The notes under the pieces: model-generated
What the model saw: the letters and a program-made list of their open reading frames with translations, nothing else
Told to the model about the DNA's origin: nothing
Databases searched by the model: none
Part shown: positions 11,031 to 23,362 of the stretch, piece after piece
How the letters are laid out: the number at the start of each line of letters is the position of its first letter
Position numbering within the stretch: position 1 is the first letter of the stretch
Position numbers and translations under genes: made by a program
Assembly (NCBI GenBank): GCA_947846985.1
Contig: CANTUZ010000010.1
Location: 23,793,095 to 23,857,094, forward strand
DNA length: 64,000 nucleotides
Reading direction: 5' to 3'
Origin: Fratercula arctica
Taxonomy: Eukaryota > Chordata > Aves > Charadriiformes > Alcidae

Positions 11031-12839
11031 CTGTAAGTGGGGAAGAAAAAGGAGGAATCTGGATATAAAGAGTCTGTGAGCACATGGGGAAATCTGTGTT
11101 CTGTGCTTACAAGTTAACCAGTACTTGGCACAAGTATGGCATTTTTCCACCACAAGTTATCTTCCCTGCCTCCAAAGTAATATATTTTAGTCCTATCTAC
11201 AAAAGGTACATACGGTAAATTGGAGTTTAGACTTCCTTAAGCTTATTCACCAGCAAAGGACTTCTATTTACAGTCACTTTCTCCTCTCCCTTCCCAAAGT
11301 AACTCTTAGCCTCTAAGTGAGGTCATTCTCCACTAGTTTGCAATGATCCGTGATTACATTCTGGATGTTCACTGTGAAATCTCAGAAGAGCTGGGGGATA
11401 GACAGGGGGTAAAAGCTGCATGTAAGAGACCACTCCAGCACAAGTATCTCAGATCAATTACCAATATAGATCCATTGCATTAAAAGCCTCCTGTTTCTGA
11501 ACCCTTCCTAAAAGCCCCCTTGAGCACACAGTCCTACTGTACATAATGATGGGATAATAAATTAAAAATGGTAGGAGGGAAAAGAAGGAAGGAAGAATCC
11601 TAAACAGAAGGAGTTTATCTAAGCAAAGGCAAACATGTTCAAAGAAACAATCACAAACACAGTAACAGCCACAGACTCAAGCTGGAATTCAGATACAGAG
11701 TTCTGGTATCTGATCTACAAATCATTGAGACGTCTTGGCTACTACAGTTAGTCTTAACATGCCAAAGCCTTCTACAGAAAAGCTTTCCATAGCATCACTG
11801 CAAAGCTTTGAGTACTAGCTCATCTTGCAGCTGGGAGACATATTTTCTTTTGAGACGTGGAAGACATACTTTGATGAGGAAGGATAAGGCAGGAAGGGAC
11901 CCCAGGACTTGCATATAGGTTCAAGGGGGTTTTCTATCATTTCACTGCAGGGTACTCTTGAGTGCTTTCTTAGATCAGTTCAGAGTTGAAATCTGTTTTC
12001 CCTTCTCTCAGACGTGCTCCTATCCCCTCAACACACTGTCAAAATTACTACTTTGGCAAGAAACTTTCAATATATCACTACAGGGTTAATTTCCTTTTAC
12101 CTTCTACTATCACACTTGAGTGCAGAGTGCTCTGCTTGGCTAAAAGCTCAAAGGGCATGAATAATGTAAGAGAACTCCACTGCAAGGACCATTAATGCCT
12201 CTGAAAGCCTTCACTGGATCTCTCACCAGTTCTCACTTGCTGTATCTTTCATTTCCTTTAAATGTTACAGTACCAATGCTAAATCAAACTCAAAGCTCTC
12301 GCATCTAGCACCTCCCCACCAGCAACGCAGCCAACACACTACAGGGACTTAGGAATCAAAGGGTGGCCAGGAGGGGAGTGGCCCCTGCAGCCTCCTGGCT
12401 ATGCCAACTAGCTCCTGCACCTCCTCAGCTTCTACAACTTTTGCCTTCAGCACTGAAATATTACATCCTTGGTTTAAGTAAAATCACTCCAACTGCCTTT
12501 GAGTGATATAAAGACCTCATAAATCCAAGAAATAGTTTTCATATTTGGAAAAAGTACTTTTTGCTTTCAAGGATAGCTGAAATCCAACTGAACTATTCAC
12601 CTTGCAACGTAACGTGGACATCAACCTTGCTAGATGGCCCATGTCATATTAAGCTTGGGGAAATTTGGCAATAAAATGAGTCGTGGTTACAAGAAAACCC
12701 AGCCAGGTGCATTCACAGAGGGAAATGGTGAGTCTGAATGTCTTCTGATGAGCCACAAACTTGATACATCACACATCTATGAAATTACATATAGTTCTTA
12801 ATTGAATCATTCCAAATCAAATCAGGAAAACACAACCAG
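11031..12839. other. Presumed intron or intergenic, nothing recognised
   Basis: AT-rich sequence without open frames of interest. A minus-strand donor-like site near 12591-12599 (GCAAG followed by GTGAATAG) has only a weak upstream acceptor. Confidence 0.45.
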
Positions 12840-12965
12840 AATTACAGGAAATACTGGGATCTTGGGCAAATTGCCTTCAGTGTCTGCTCTCAGTTATGCT
12901 ATCTGTAAAACACTATCGATAAACATAACCATTAAATAAATGCAAAACATGATTAGTCCGATTCT
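12840..12965 (+). repeat. MIR-like SINE fragment
   Basis: The plus strand carries the typical MIR core order: GGGATCTTGGGCAAATTGCC, then a CTCAGTTATGCTATCTGTAAAA segment (split here as CTCAGTTATG and CTATCTGTAAAA), then AACATAACC. These match the MIR pattern of a ...CTTGGGCAAGT..., CTCAGTTT, CATCTGTAAAA series with substitutions. The copy is old and incomplete. Assignment rests on remembered consensus features. Confidence 0.6.
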
Positions 12966-13734
12966 TAAACAGAAAAAATTAGGCAGGGACTCGTTTGGTG
13001 TCATGTGTCATGTATCTGCTTCACACTACATTGCAACTACAATACAACTGCCAAACGCTGGAGAGGCTGGAAAATGGGAGCTGGAAAAGCACATTACCGG
13101 TAAATAAACTGAATGTAGAAAATCCTTAGATTTGCTTATGCAGAATTATGATTTGTATCAGCTTTCCCTCCATACATAAACCGAAGTAACAAAACACATA
13201 AAAACAAATTGTGAGGACTTAAGGAGGAATGTCTTAACCCAGAGCTATGAACCGAGCACTGCATGCAGAAAAAAAGTCCTCTGCACCTCAGTTTTCAGTT
13301 ACTTTGGCAAAGCCCACATGACAGGAGTGATGCTGCAAGTAGGCACCAAAGAATAATTGAAGGGAAAGATGTGAAATCACAAGTCTTTCCTGTGGTTATA
13401 AAACAGTATTAAAAGCAAATGAAATAGGAGAGGCTTGAAGAGCACTAAAGATTCTAAGACTGGCTGGAAAGTACTTAGAAACTACTAAAAGTAGTTTGAA
13501 GCTGTGGTTTGAAACATTTAATATCTATAGAGGCATCTGTTCCAAACTTCAGAGGGTTAACTCAAAACAACTTCTGCAAGCTATATAAACTGAGTTCTGT
13601 GTTAGAAACCAATAGACAACTGTTTTGTACTAAACATTAAAAACTGTAATACAAGACATCTGTTGGAGTTATAGAATGTCCTGTAGCTCTTTGAAATGTA
13701 TGAATTTGCTTTGGTCATTATGGTCATACCTAAT
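12966..13734. other. Non-coding stretch
   Basis: No gene or clear repeat between two MIR-like fragments. A CTGCACCTCAGTTTTCAGTT piece near 13280 resembles a MIR core but is too short to call. Confidence 0.45.
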
Positions 13735-13815
13735 ATATTTTCCCAATATCACATACGATTGTGTGAAGGGCTTTGAAATGAAAGATGCCATGTAAGTGCA
13801 GAACATTTCTGCAAT
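13735..13815 (+). repeat. MIR/L2-type 3' tail fragment
   Basis: The stretch GTGAAGGGCTTTGAAATGAA followed by AGATGCCATGTAAGTGCAGA resembles the shared 3' tail of amniote MIR and L2 elements (CTTTGAGAT...GATGAAAGGTGCTATATAAGTGCAA). Only the tail is visible. It may belong with the MIR fragment about 900 bases upstream or be independent. Confidence 0.45.
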
Positions 13816-15729
13816 ACACTAAACTTAATTTGGACATGCTATAGTAGGATGGCTCCTTTACTGAGACATCTGCTAGGAAACTGATTTGGCCAAATCACAG
13901 TGAGTGATGATGAGTGCCGTTTAATCAAGACAGTATTAACATAAATTTTAACTTGTGTCAAGTAGCATAATGGTAAATTACTGAATGTTAAATAGACGTG
14001 GAATTTTACACTCCGGTCTTTCAATAAACAAGTTCTTGAATAAACTAAAACGTACAGTTTCTTCAATGCGCAGTCAAAAAGAGCTAGATACAACCAGAAA
14101 GAGTTGAAGTCAAGCAATGCAAGACTTGAAATCATAAACTTCTTTTTCAATTTTAAAAAGGTTCAGTACTTGAATGCTCTTCATCTTTGAACTAAATACA
14201 AGATCTTTAAACAAGAAAAGTACATCCAGATATGCTTATAATTAGAAAGTAATATGAGGTATTTTAATCAATTTCTGGCTTTTGTACTCATATGACATTT
14301 CTGACTTGGGTGCTTAATCCTGAACAGCTTTTTACATTTTGTATGGATAAGTGGCAGTGGATTTCTGGCCTTAGCACTGTAGAAATGGCTATAAACAACA
14401 TGTCTTTCCATAACTCCAGATTATGTGGTTTCATCCAGCCGCCATTGATTTTGCCAGTCAATACATGCACTTACTATTCGCCACAGAGAAATGTAAAACT
14501 TCTGGCACCCTGATTCAAAACTACTAGGAATTAAAATACCGATGGTGAAGAGCCACCACACTCTGACATCAAGCAGAAGCCTTTACTGCAAAAGCATAAC
14601 ACAGTGACAGATACTGCTTTAGATATTCATTCTTAAAGGAAGGGAGATTCCCAAATCCAATATTAATAACATAACTGACCCATCCAAATTTTAAATTAAA
14701 TAGAATTTTAAATTATTCCATGACATACTCAGTTAGCGAGTGTGTTAAGAGCAGAACAGCACTTACTACAACATTCCCTAGAATGTGCAATTCCTAAGAA
14801 AGGGACTAGGAGAAAAGGAAACAAAAAAAAAATCTCAGGGAACAGCTCAGTACTACAAATTATATGCTCTGCAGGAAAACATGACAATTTAGCTCTTAGG
14901 ACCAGGATACTGGGGAGGAGGCAAAATAAAACAGTTGAAAAAACAAAGCAATTGCATTAGGCTTGCATTAGGCACCCACGTAAGAAGAGACTGCTTTCTT
15001 AACCACAGATGAAAAAAGTCAACCCCAGCAACCAATCAAACCATATGCTTCTGTTCTCACCCACCTTTAAATGATAAGACAAAGGGACTGATTATGGAAA
15101 TATTTCAAATATAGAAAGTTTCCTAGTCCTCCAGGCAGCAGATGTTGAGACTGGCACATGTACTTCAGTTTGAAGGGAACTGCCTTGCTACCTATAGGAG
15201 GTACCATACACAAGAGGTGACTTAACATTTACTTCCTATTTCAGTGGAGTGGTTAAACGTAACACTTCCCTTCCCCACAATGCTAGGATGAATGCTGTGA
15301 CAGAAGAATAGGTTTCTTAATGTGACATGCACGCGAAAAGTCTTTATGAGCAGGCGGACAGAAGACTACACACCTGTTTTCATGCTGTGCATGAACACAT
15401 GCATGAAGCGGACACGGGTCCTGCATGATTACAAAAGAACATGCAAAGGGCTAAAATGATCATTGGTAATGTTCCAGTCCCAGGCCTTTCATGTGCAGAG
15501 CTCAGAAAGAGCCATGACTTTCAACACAATCATTTTATTAACACTAAAACCCACAATTAAGCAGGACTTGTTCCTTCCACTGTCACTTCATAATCACACT
15601 GACTCTGCCGAGAGTCACACTCTCCCCGTCCTATTCCTTCCACTCTTGACCTGTGCAAGCTGAAATCTCAATAGGGGACAAGGAGGCCAAGTTTTTCCAC
15701 AGGTCTAATTCTCAAAGCAACAGCCACCT
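13816..15729. other. Non-coding stretch
   Basis: AT-rich, with several 60-100-codon chance frames (for example minus 13839-14150) lacking splice support or family features. Nothing else is seen. Confidence 0.45.
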
Positions 15730-15755
15730 GGGGGGGGGGGGTGGGGGGGGGGGGG
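15730..15755 (+). repeat. Nearly pure G tract (25 of 26 bases)
   Basis: Positions 15730-15755 are all G except a single T at 15742. It is a mononucleotide microsatellite able to form G-quadruplex structure on the plus strand, with a C tract on the minus strand. If a minus-strand transcript crosses it, the RNA would carry poly-C. Length in assemblies is often unreliable at such tracts. Confidence 0.9.
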
Positions 15756-16844
15756 AGAAAGTGTGCTGTTGCTGTGGAAACAGAGCACAAAAATACTGAT
15801 ATTAGATCAAGTAGCTCTCGGAGGATCAAGCACGCTGCTGAACAGTTACTGGAACTTCCACTGGCAAGCAGGAAGGGTTCGGACAGGGAACAGAGTCAGC
15901 CTAGATGTCTCCACCATCGCCCAGATTTCAGGGGACCCAGGTCAGCTTTACAAAAGTGAGTTCCTCGCTGTGCTTGGTGAGGAAAGGTATCTTTTACGTG
16001 AAAACAATTACTACTACATGAAGGCCTGGAATAGGGAAGAGGATAAATTGCACAGGTTGCTTAAATGCTTGATAGATGTACTAATACAGAATCCGGGATG
16101 TGGTGTTTAACAGCAGACTGCGGAAATGCTTGGGCCTGCCCCAAGAGTTTACAGGCCAAATTCAAAAGCAATGCTGGTGAATGGTAAAGAAGAAAATTAA
16201 CCTACATCTTAGTAGAGTTCTTCTGTTCCTTGATCCCTAAGAGATGAAAAAAAATTAAATAGAATGTGACATTAACCTGATAATTAACACAAAAAATGTC
16301 TGAATTAAGACCACATGGGCAAACTCAGTATCAGACTACTCTAACTTCCGAGTGACTTGACTTTAAAATCATCCTTGTGCATAAATTTACAGTTTTGTTT
16401 CTCTCTCCATTCCCTTTGAGATCCCCTAACTGCGTAAGCTGTTCGTACCTTGAACTAGATAAACTGCATGAGACTAATACAAATCAGTCAGAGAGAACAC
16501 TGGAGTCAAAAACAGTGTTAATGAGAACACCACCTACACAAAAGCCAGCTCCAGGTTTTCAGGAAGAAAGGAATTGCCAAGTGTCAACATTAGAACTCCT
16601 TGTAATACCAAAGATCAGGTGAAACCAGCAACCAGTAGCTATTTGATACTCTAAAACACTGATTTTGCTAGGACATTTTAAACATCAGACAGAGATGGCA
16701 GGGGAATCCAACAGATTAAAAATTTGTTTAGTTTATCAGCGCTACAATGCTACCAGACATTAATTCCCCTAACTCTGACTCTTCTACCCTTCCTTCTCAT
16801 CCCTGCAAAACATTTCATATTAAAAGAAACTAGACATTGGCAAG
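15756..16844. other. Non-coding stretch with one 115-codon chance frame
   Basis: A plus-strand frame at 15763-16110 includes SEFLAVLGEERYLLRENNYY, but no family is recognised and there is no acceptor/donor pair bounding it. Another plus frame at 16377-16622 ends near a donor-like CAG|GTGAAA without a convincing start. No repeat was recognised. Confidence 0.4.
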
Positions 16845-16945
16845 CTAGAAGAATGATTTATTTTACAAGGGTGTTGTGAAGCTTAATTCATGTTTGTAAA
16901 GCCCTTTGTATTGTGCCTTTCATCTACTGTGGGAACCTCACAGTA
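16845..16945 (+). repeat. MIR-like SINE 3' portion
   Basis: The plus strand reads ACAAGGGTGTTGTGAAGCTT, AATTCATGTTTGTAAAGCCC and then TTTGTATTGTGCC. This follows the MIR 3' pattern (GGGTTGTTGTGAGGATTAA..., TGTAAAGCGCTTTG...) in the right order and spacing. It is an old, truncated copy. Confidence 0.6.
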
Positions 16946-19900
16946 TTATCAATAAGGTCTTTTCTACAGTAGAAAGGCTTTGCTAAAATGGCTATACTGG
17001 CAAATCTGCCTAGTCGAGATGTGGTTTACACAGGCAAAAAAGTTATTTTGCCAGAACAGCTAATACTAGTTCCCTGAAAAAACATGCTATACTGGCAGAA
17101 GCACAATTTTGGTGGTATCTAACTGAATCTAGCATAGAATATTGTACGTCAACTAAGAGTGATTTCTACAAAATCTTAACAAATCACAGTTACACTGGCA
17201 AAACCTTGAAGGGTAGCTCTGACCAACGTATTTTGGAGACTGCAAATGAAGGATGTGTATCTACTACTTTCACAATACCAAGCCCCTGCATTCATTTATT
17301 CATGCGAGTGAGCTAGAAGCAAGAGAGCCCTCTGTAAAGAGATCCCTTTAGCAGCAAATGCATTTGACTTTAGTATTTTATACAAAATAATTGTTGGGTT
17401 ATTTTTTTCCTTTAAGTAGCAAGAAGCTAATAAAGGCAGTCAAGATAAAGCCTTTGTCAGATATATTCTGCCAAATAGAAAAGAACAGAATACTAACAGC
17501 GCTAGAAGGAATGCCTAGAAACTACTTATGCAACTGCAAAGAACACAGACTGTGGTAAAAGAAACTAGTTCATGTGACAGCCATTTTTAACTGTGCTGTT
17601 ATTTTCTACTCAAGACCACAGTTTTCTCACACAAGTTTAAAACAACATCAAATATCCAATTGTTATTTGTCTCTTAACAAAGGTGGAGAGGCGCCATCAT
17701 GCCAGGTTCCCAAACAACTACTAACCATTTTTTTCTAGTTGTGTTTAGCCTTATCCTGAGTTGCTTAGGGTGGCAGCCTGCAGCTACCAGCAGTAGTGCG
17801 TTTACATTTTGCCTTTCAACCTTTCCGCATCTTACTAGAAGTCTGTAGCAAATTTTATCACCTAAGGGCTTGCTTACACAGGGAAAGGAAACTCATGTCT
17901 CACATCTCTGGAAGGCTTTTCTCCAACAGACACCTGTATTTATTTTAGAAGAGTGTCTCTCCATATCCATCCACAGGAGCACACAATTTTCTAATATCCA
18001 CAGCACCAAAGCTGTGCACTACAGAGTAACATTTTGGCAGAGCCATATTTCAAATCTGTGGTGGGTTATAAACTGGCTAAACATTTTCCCACAACCCGGC
18101 TCAGATCAGACATGCTTGAATCTGGAATGGAGCTCAAAATCAAAGGAAAGGAATTGCCATAGTAAGGGGAAATAAGCTACTTAACAATATGGAAAATTTA
18201 TTTTCCATATGAAAGATTGTTTCATTACCAAAATTTAAACAGGTGTATTCAATTGCTTTCCACCAAAAAGTAAAGTTAAATATACTTTAAACGAAAACTA
18301 AGCATGAAAGTCAATCTTCTCTGCTATTGAGAAAAATTAGAAAAAAACTAGCTACCGTAAATTAATCATTAACCTATTATTTACCGACATAGCACTATAG
18401 AATACACAGCCCGCATACCAGGACTACTTGATGCACTGTTTTGTAACACCTAAGAATTATTTATGTGACCTCTGAAATGAGAAGCATAATAATAGGCAGT
18501 AATTTATAATTGCTATGCGTTCTCTCAGTCACTGATGTACCTGTCTATATAGCATGAAGAACAGCAGTAACCTAAAAACCAGACTTGACAGTTCTGGACT
18601 AGGTTTACAAAGACCAAGGTTCAAATGAGAGCCAAAATACAATAAATCTTTTTGCCTATTGGCTAAGCTATAGGCCAAAGCTATAGCACCAAAAGACTGG
18701 GCTTTCTTGCTTCCAGTTAAGAAGCACTTTATTGGCATGACAGTGTTAAAAAATGCTGGATCATGTTTCCTTTTTCCACTAGCATATATTTTGCATGTAA
18801 GCAGCTGCTCCTAATCAATGAGAGTTAGATATTAACACTTCATACAACATGAAAATTTATGTCATGGCCTTCTTTCAAAAACTATAAAGACATTTTTCCC
18901 ACTAGCTCTGTGCCACAGGCCAGACAGCACTCAATTTGCTGAACCCACAGCATAGCAACCATGAACCCCTCCATCCACCATTGTATCACCAGAAGGTTTG
19001 CATGAAGATCAAGGACAGAATATGGTTGTTAGACAGTACCTACATTTCTAGCTGGAAAAGTTCATTCTTGCCTTTGGGATACTCAGCAGCAAAATTTAAG
19101 GTTAACCATCTTTAAAGGCAAGGCTATCTTGCCCCATTGTTTCTTCCCATTCCATTCACTTCTCTTTTTTAGCTCCTTGCCATCCCTTCTTAACTGTCAT
19201 CTGTCTTTAGCCTCTGATCACACTGACTGATCCCTCGGTTTCTTCGCAGGAAGAGAGATCACAGGCAATTTGCAGGGTTCAGTGCATAATCTTTTTGTGT
19301 GCCCTGGGTCCTGCCAACACAAAACTGCTCCCTTGCTGAGCACGTCCTGGCAGTGAAGTTTAGCTAAAGCATTTGGAGCAAAAGTCTGGGAGAAAATATG
19401 TGGAGGCTGAGGCCAGGCTTCCCAGTGGAAGGTCACTTACTCTGAAACATCCTTCCATCACTGACAAAGATATCCCACATTTATCATTCTAAAGTTCAAG
19501 TACATTTCAAGGCCGACTTTGTTTCTCTTAAGCAAAAATGGAAGAAAAGGCATACACTCAAGCTGAGGCTTTTTTCCTCTTAGTTTTCTGGAATTTATAA
19601 CTGCTCCAAACTTTCTGCAGGGGTAGGAATAAAATGTAAAGTGTAGAAACAACCATTACTCAGCATGATCAGGTGCTACACTGAAGCACAAAGGCGCAAT
19701 CACAAAAAAACCCGCACAGTTCGCTTCTACTCAGAGACAGCTGAAGCACCCTGAACAGTATGGGAAGAATAAGGCTACATGTTTTCAGCAAACTCAGACA
19801 AATAAGCCCAAGCTGTTGCTTTTGACCTTTGATGCACTTCATGATTTGTATCCTGAACCAATAAGATCAGGAAAAAGTCTAGGACAGGTTAAAGATTTAG

Positions 19901-20813
19901 CCAGAAAAAAGCATTTACATCTCGATGAACTTCCTAGTTCTAACAGAATGGAGGTTCACCGACTTTCAGAGCATGCTAGGGCTTAAGTACTCAAAATTTC
20001 TGGGGATGATGGGAGGAAGGATAAATACAGAGGAACAAAATATTTAGGTTTCTGATGTGTAGGTTTTGGAGCTCTCAAATCATCTGTACAGATGAAGTTT
20101 AGAATTAGACCTAACTACACCTAAAGACATGTATTGTAAAGGAACAACACAATTTGCAGAATTGAAGCTATACTAATTTTGCACAAAGGGCTGCAGTACA
20201 ATCAAAATCCAGAATTTTTTGCATATTAGGTATCATTTAAAAAGTGAACCGTAAGTACACAAAAATTTTTGCAGTAAAAAAAGCAAACAGAAAAAGCAGA
20301 ACTCGGGGAAATCAATCAGCCTGTCTATGAATCCATTTGTGCACACTATTTCTTCGAACGTAAAACACAGGTTTCAAACACAGCTGCACCTATTCCGTAA
20401 TTCACGTCTTCACCACCTAACTATAAAAGCAGCATAAAAGCCTCTGCTTACACACAAGGTATCTATGACAAACCATCAGTCCTAATTGAGGAAAATACAT
20501 TATAGACACAATGTTTGGATAATTAACTGCCTTTTGGCCTCCAAGAAACAGCACTGAAATTCCAAATTGTCCTCATTTTAACATATGTCTGTATTTTAAC
20601 ATAATGAACATACTTGGATGCAGTTTTATCACTTCCTTCACAAAGGAAAAGAGCAGTCACTTTTCAGCTGAATATGGGTCTGAAAAATGTTACCTTAAGG
20701 CTGAACATGCAAGACACTTTAAATGCAGGTGCTTCCTCCACCAAAATGTTAACACTTTTAACACTGCTTTTCCACAAACATTTTATTTATAAACAATTCT
20801 TTTTTCTTGACAG
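16946..20813. other. Long non-coding stretch
   Basis: AT-rich sequence with no recognised gene. Isolated donor-like sites on the minus strand (for example near 19428-19436, AGA followed by GTAAGTGACC) lack a matched acceptor that gives an open exon of useful length. Confidence 0.45.
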
Positions 20814-20967
20814 AGCTGTAAACCAAACAGTTGAAGATCAAAACTGCATGATGTGTGTTGAATTTCTCCCCACTTTCCAGAGGATGTGTCAGAGCTGGTG
20901 TCTCGCACAGAAGTACAGAAGAGTACCTCTAACCCAGCAGACAGATCCACTATGCGAAAATCTGTAA
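20814..20967 (+). CDS. Weak candidate terminal exon, plus strand
   Basis: A good plus-strand acceptor (CAATTCTTTTTTCTTGACAG) is followed by one open frame of about 50 codons ending in TAA. It includes QNCMMCVEFLPTFQRMCQSW. No polyadenylation signal stands clearly just downstream and no family is recognised. It is on the strand opposite to most other candidates. Probably a chance frame. Confidence 0.15.
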
Positions 20968-21019
20968 TGTGATCTTATAATAGCTGATCCTAAATTTGAA
21001 AAGGTGAAGGAGAACAATC

Positions 21020-21270
21020 AATGCTGGATAAGTTTCATATAATCATCTGAATGGCTCTATTGTCTCTTTCGTCATGCTAAAGTTTGCTTTGTTGTTGTTT
21101 TCATCTTTCCTTTTAAAATAGCCTCCTGCAGCTCTAAGCTAAAGATCTTCCTGGAGCTTCTATGTGACAGCTGCAGTATCTTAGCCATCTGTTTAATTTA
21201 TATTTGCTAATGCAGTTCCTGCTGTTTTCAACTGACAGCTTTTTTCTCTCTTATTACCCCCACACGGGAA
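21020..21270. promoter_or_regulatory. Possible conserved non-coding element (weak)
   Basis: This block looks unlike its neighbours: few A or T runs, dense E-boxes (GACAGCTGCAG, CATCTG) and AT-rich homeodomain-like words (TTTAATTTATATTTGCTAAT), with an inverted pair of GACAGC and GCTGTT near its right end. It resembles a vertebrate developmental enhancer. This is an impression only and needs cross-species alignment. Confidence 0.25.
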
Positions 21271-23288
21271 ATCATTACACTTGCCAAAGTTTCTCTGTAG
21301 TCTCAGATGTCAAATCAAGTCTGGTGACAAAAGGTGATGAATGAGGCTCCTATGCACCTCCCTTTTGTTTTGTTAAAATTATGAAAATCTGTAAGGGGTT
21401 TTTATGTTATTTCTTTAAAGAGCAATTATAAACAAAAAGAAAGGAAAGAGTACAGAAACAAAGAGGGAGACAGTAAAGGGAAATCATACCCCCTCCCTCT
21501 CAACACGGCACTTCTGTGGGAAGGTTGAGGCTGGAGGATTTCCAAGATACTCTCAAAAAGCAGAATATCCATTCCATATCCATTCACTAAGGCCATGATT
21601 CAACCTCTTCAGTCATCTATGCCAACCTACCAAGCTTAGGGTTTGGCTGACTACTGGCTTTCCCTTGCAACCAACATGCCTCCTAACTTTTCTGGAGTGC
21701 TCTGGATTGCAGAAGTATTCACAATTCAATGGGAAGTGATGGAGCCACAAGGTTCACACGTTGAAATGCCAGTAGTTAGTGCCATCCCGTAAAGCCTCCT
21801 GCAGGAAGGTGCAGGCCCTGCACTCTGAGCTATTAAAAGACACGATAAAAACACAAACTGGTTCCTGAAACAGCAGTCAGCCTTATACAGCAAGCACAGA
21901 TGTTACTGTCCCTGTAACTCCCCTTACAGCACAATAACAAGAAGATTAAAGAGTCTATCCCTGCTGAAAGGCGACATCAGCTTTAACATAAAACTTCGAA
22001 ATTTAACTTAGATACCCCCGTCCCGCTTAAAACCATATCAACTGAATCACAGTGAGATCTGCAATACCTGTCCCAGGTGATGCAACACTCCTGTGTTATA
22101 AGGACCACATTTCAGTGACTGGCCCCAGCCCAGAAACAGGTAGACACATCAAACACGAACAGCTGCACGCAAACCAAACCCAGAAGCATGACCACTCTTC
22201 CATTCTAAATTCCCCCTTTCAAAACAACTTTATCAACTGGAGAGGCACACAGAAACACCAAATAGGCACTTCCCAAAGGGCTGGAAGATGCGTGCTTTCT
22301 GCTGCCATAGAGAGCCCAGCACAGCAGCTGATAAGCAGCTAGCAGGGATGCATGTTTGAGGGAATACTTGGGAGACAAGTCATAATCTCTTATTACCACA
22401 GTTCCCAAAAGATGATGATGAGAAATTAACTCTATTGTTCTGACACTCTAGAGTTGGCTCCAGCTCCTAAACATCAAAGCAACCCATAGGATGGAACTTG
22501 TGACAGCTCCTTATCTTGTGCACAATCATCCCACCGAGCTCCGGAGGATAAAGTCACTTGAAGCAAAACGAACATTTTTGCTTTTGAAAGTACAGCAAAC
22601 TAGTGCCAAAAATAACTACTTGTGTACTCTGCAGAAGGTTACTGCTTCATCTTCATATCCCCTCTCCTTGAATAATTGAGGTACAAGAAGTTGATCTTTG
22701 AAGAGCATATTGGACAAAACAAAAAAGCTAAAAAGAATAACCTAGAATATCCTTAGATCTAATATACTAATAGCTACACCATACATGAGGACATTACATC
22801 CTGTCCTAGCCAGGAGATTTTGTCCAAGAGCCAGACAAGTCACCTCTTAATCTGCACTCTCTATCTCAGTCTTTCTGTCCACAAACATACGTTAAGTGTT
22901 GATGTACTTAACTATAGTACTATTATACGGTGTTATAGGCTAGATACGCAACACAGATTCTAACGCTTTTATAGCTCAGTGCTAATACCAAGGGGGAAAA
23001 AAAAAATCATCTCAAGGAGTACACAGGCCTGAAAACCTCAAGAGTTACTGCTCAGCTTCAGTTGATTACTTGTACTTTATGGCATTTCATAAGTAACACA
23101 ATCAAGAAAGCATAAAGTATTAAAATATAATAATGTAGATCTAGACTAATGTCCCAAGTCACCACAGATTTGTTTCTTATGACTTTCATCAATATATTGA
23201 ACCAAAGGCCCACAAAATATGACTCCCAGTGTCTCTGTCTACCATGCTACCCAGGCCAAAATTATCCTTTGTATCAATTCTTCCTTAC
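21271..23288. other. Non-coding stretch
   Basis: No repeat or gene recognised. Two overlapping opposed frames near 22052-22408 have no splice or family support. Confidence 0.45.
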
Positions 23289-23362
23289 CTCAAGAAGCGT
23301 TCGTGCAGTCTAAGAAAGAGCTCTGTTGTACCAGATGCAGATTGAGTGAAAACACCATGAAC
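23289..23362 (-). CDS. Candidate internal coding exon, gene unrecognised
   Basis: This has among the best splice signals in the window. On the minus strand a long pyrimidine tract with acceptor (ACAAAACTTTTCTCTCCTCAG, last 20 bases CAAAACTTTTCTCTCCTCAG) precedes 74 bases that end at a consensus donor (CTTGAG followed by GTAAGGAAG). The phase-0 reading gives VHGVFTQSASGTTELFLRLH and then ERFLR, ending in phase 2. The second frame is open until a terminal TGA and the third has an internal stop. No domain is recognised. If it belongs to the same gene as 9771-9956, another exon of suitable phase is missing between them. Confidence 0.38.

Noticed and set aside
15763..16110. 115-codon plus-strand frame
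   Set aside because: No splice boundaries, no recognised family, and it begins right after the G tract.
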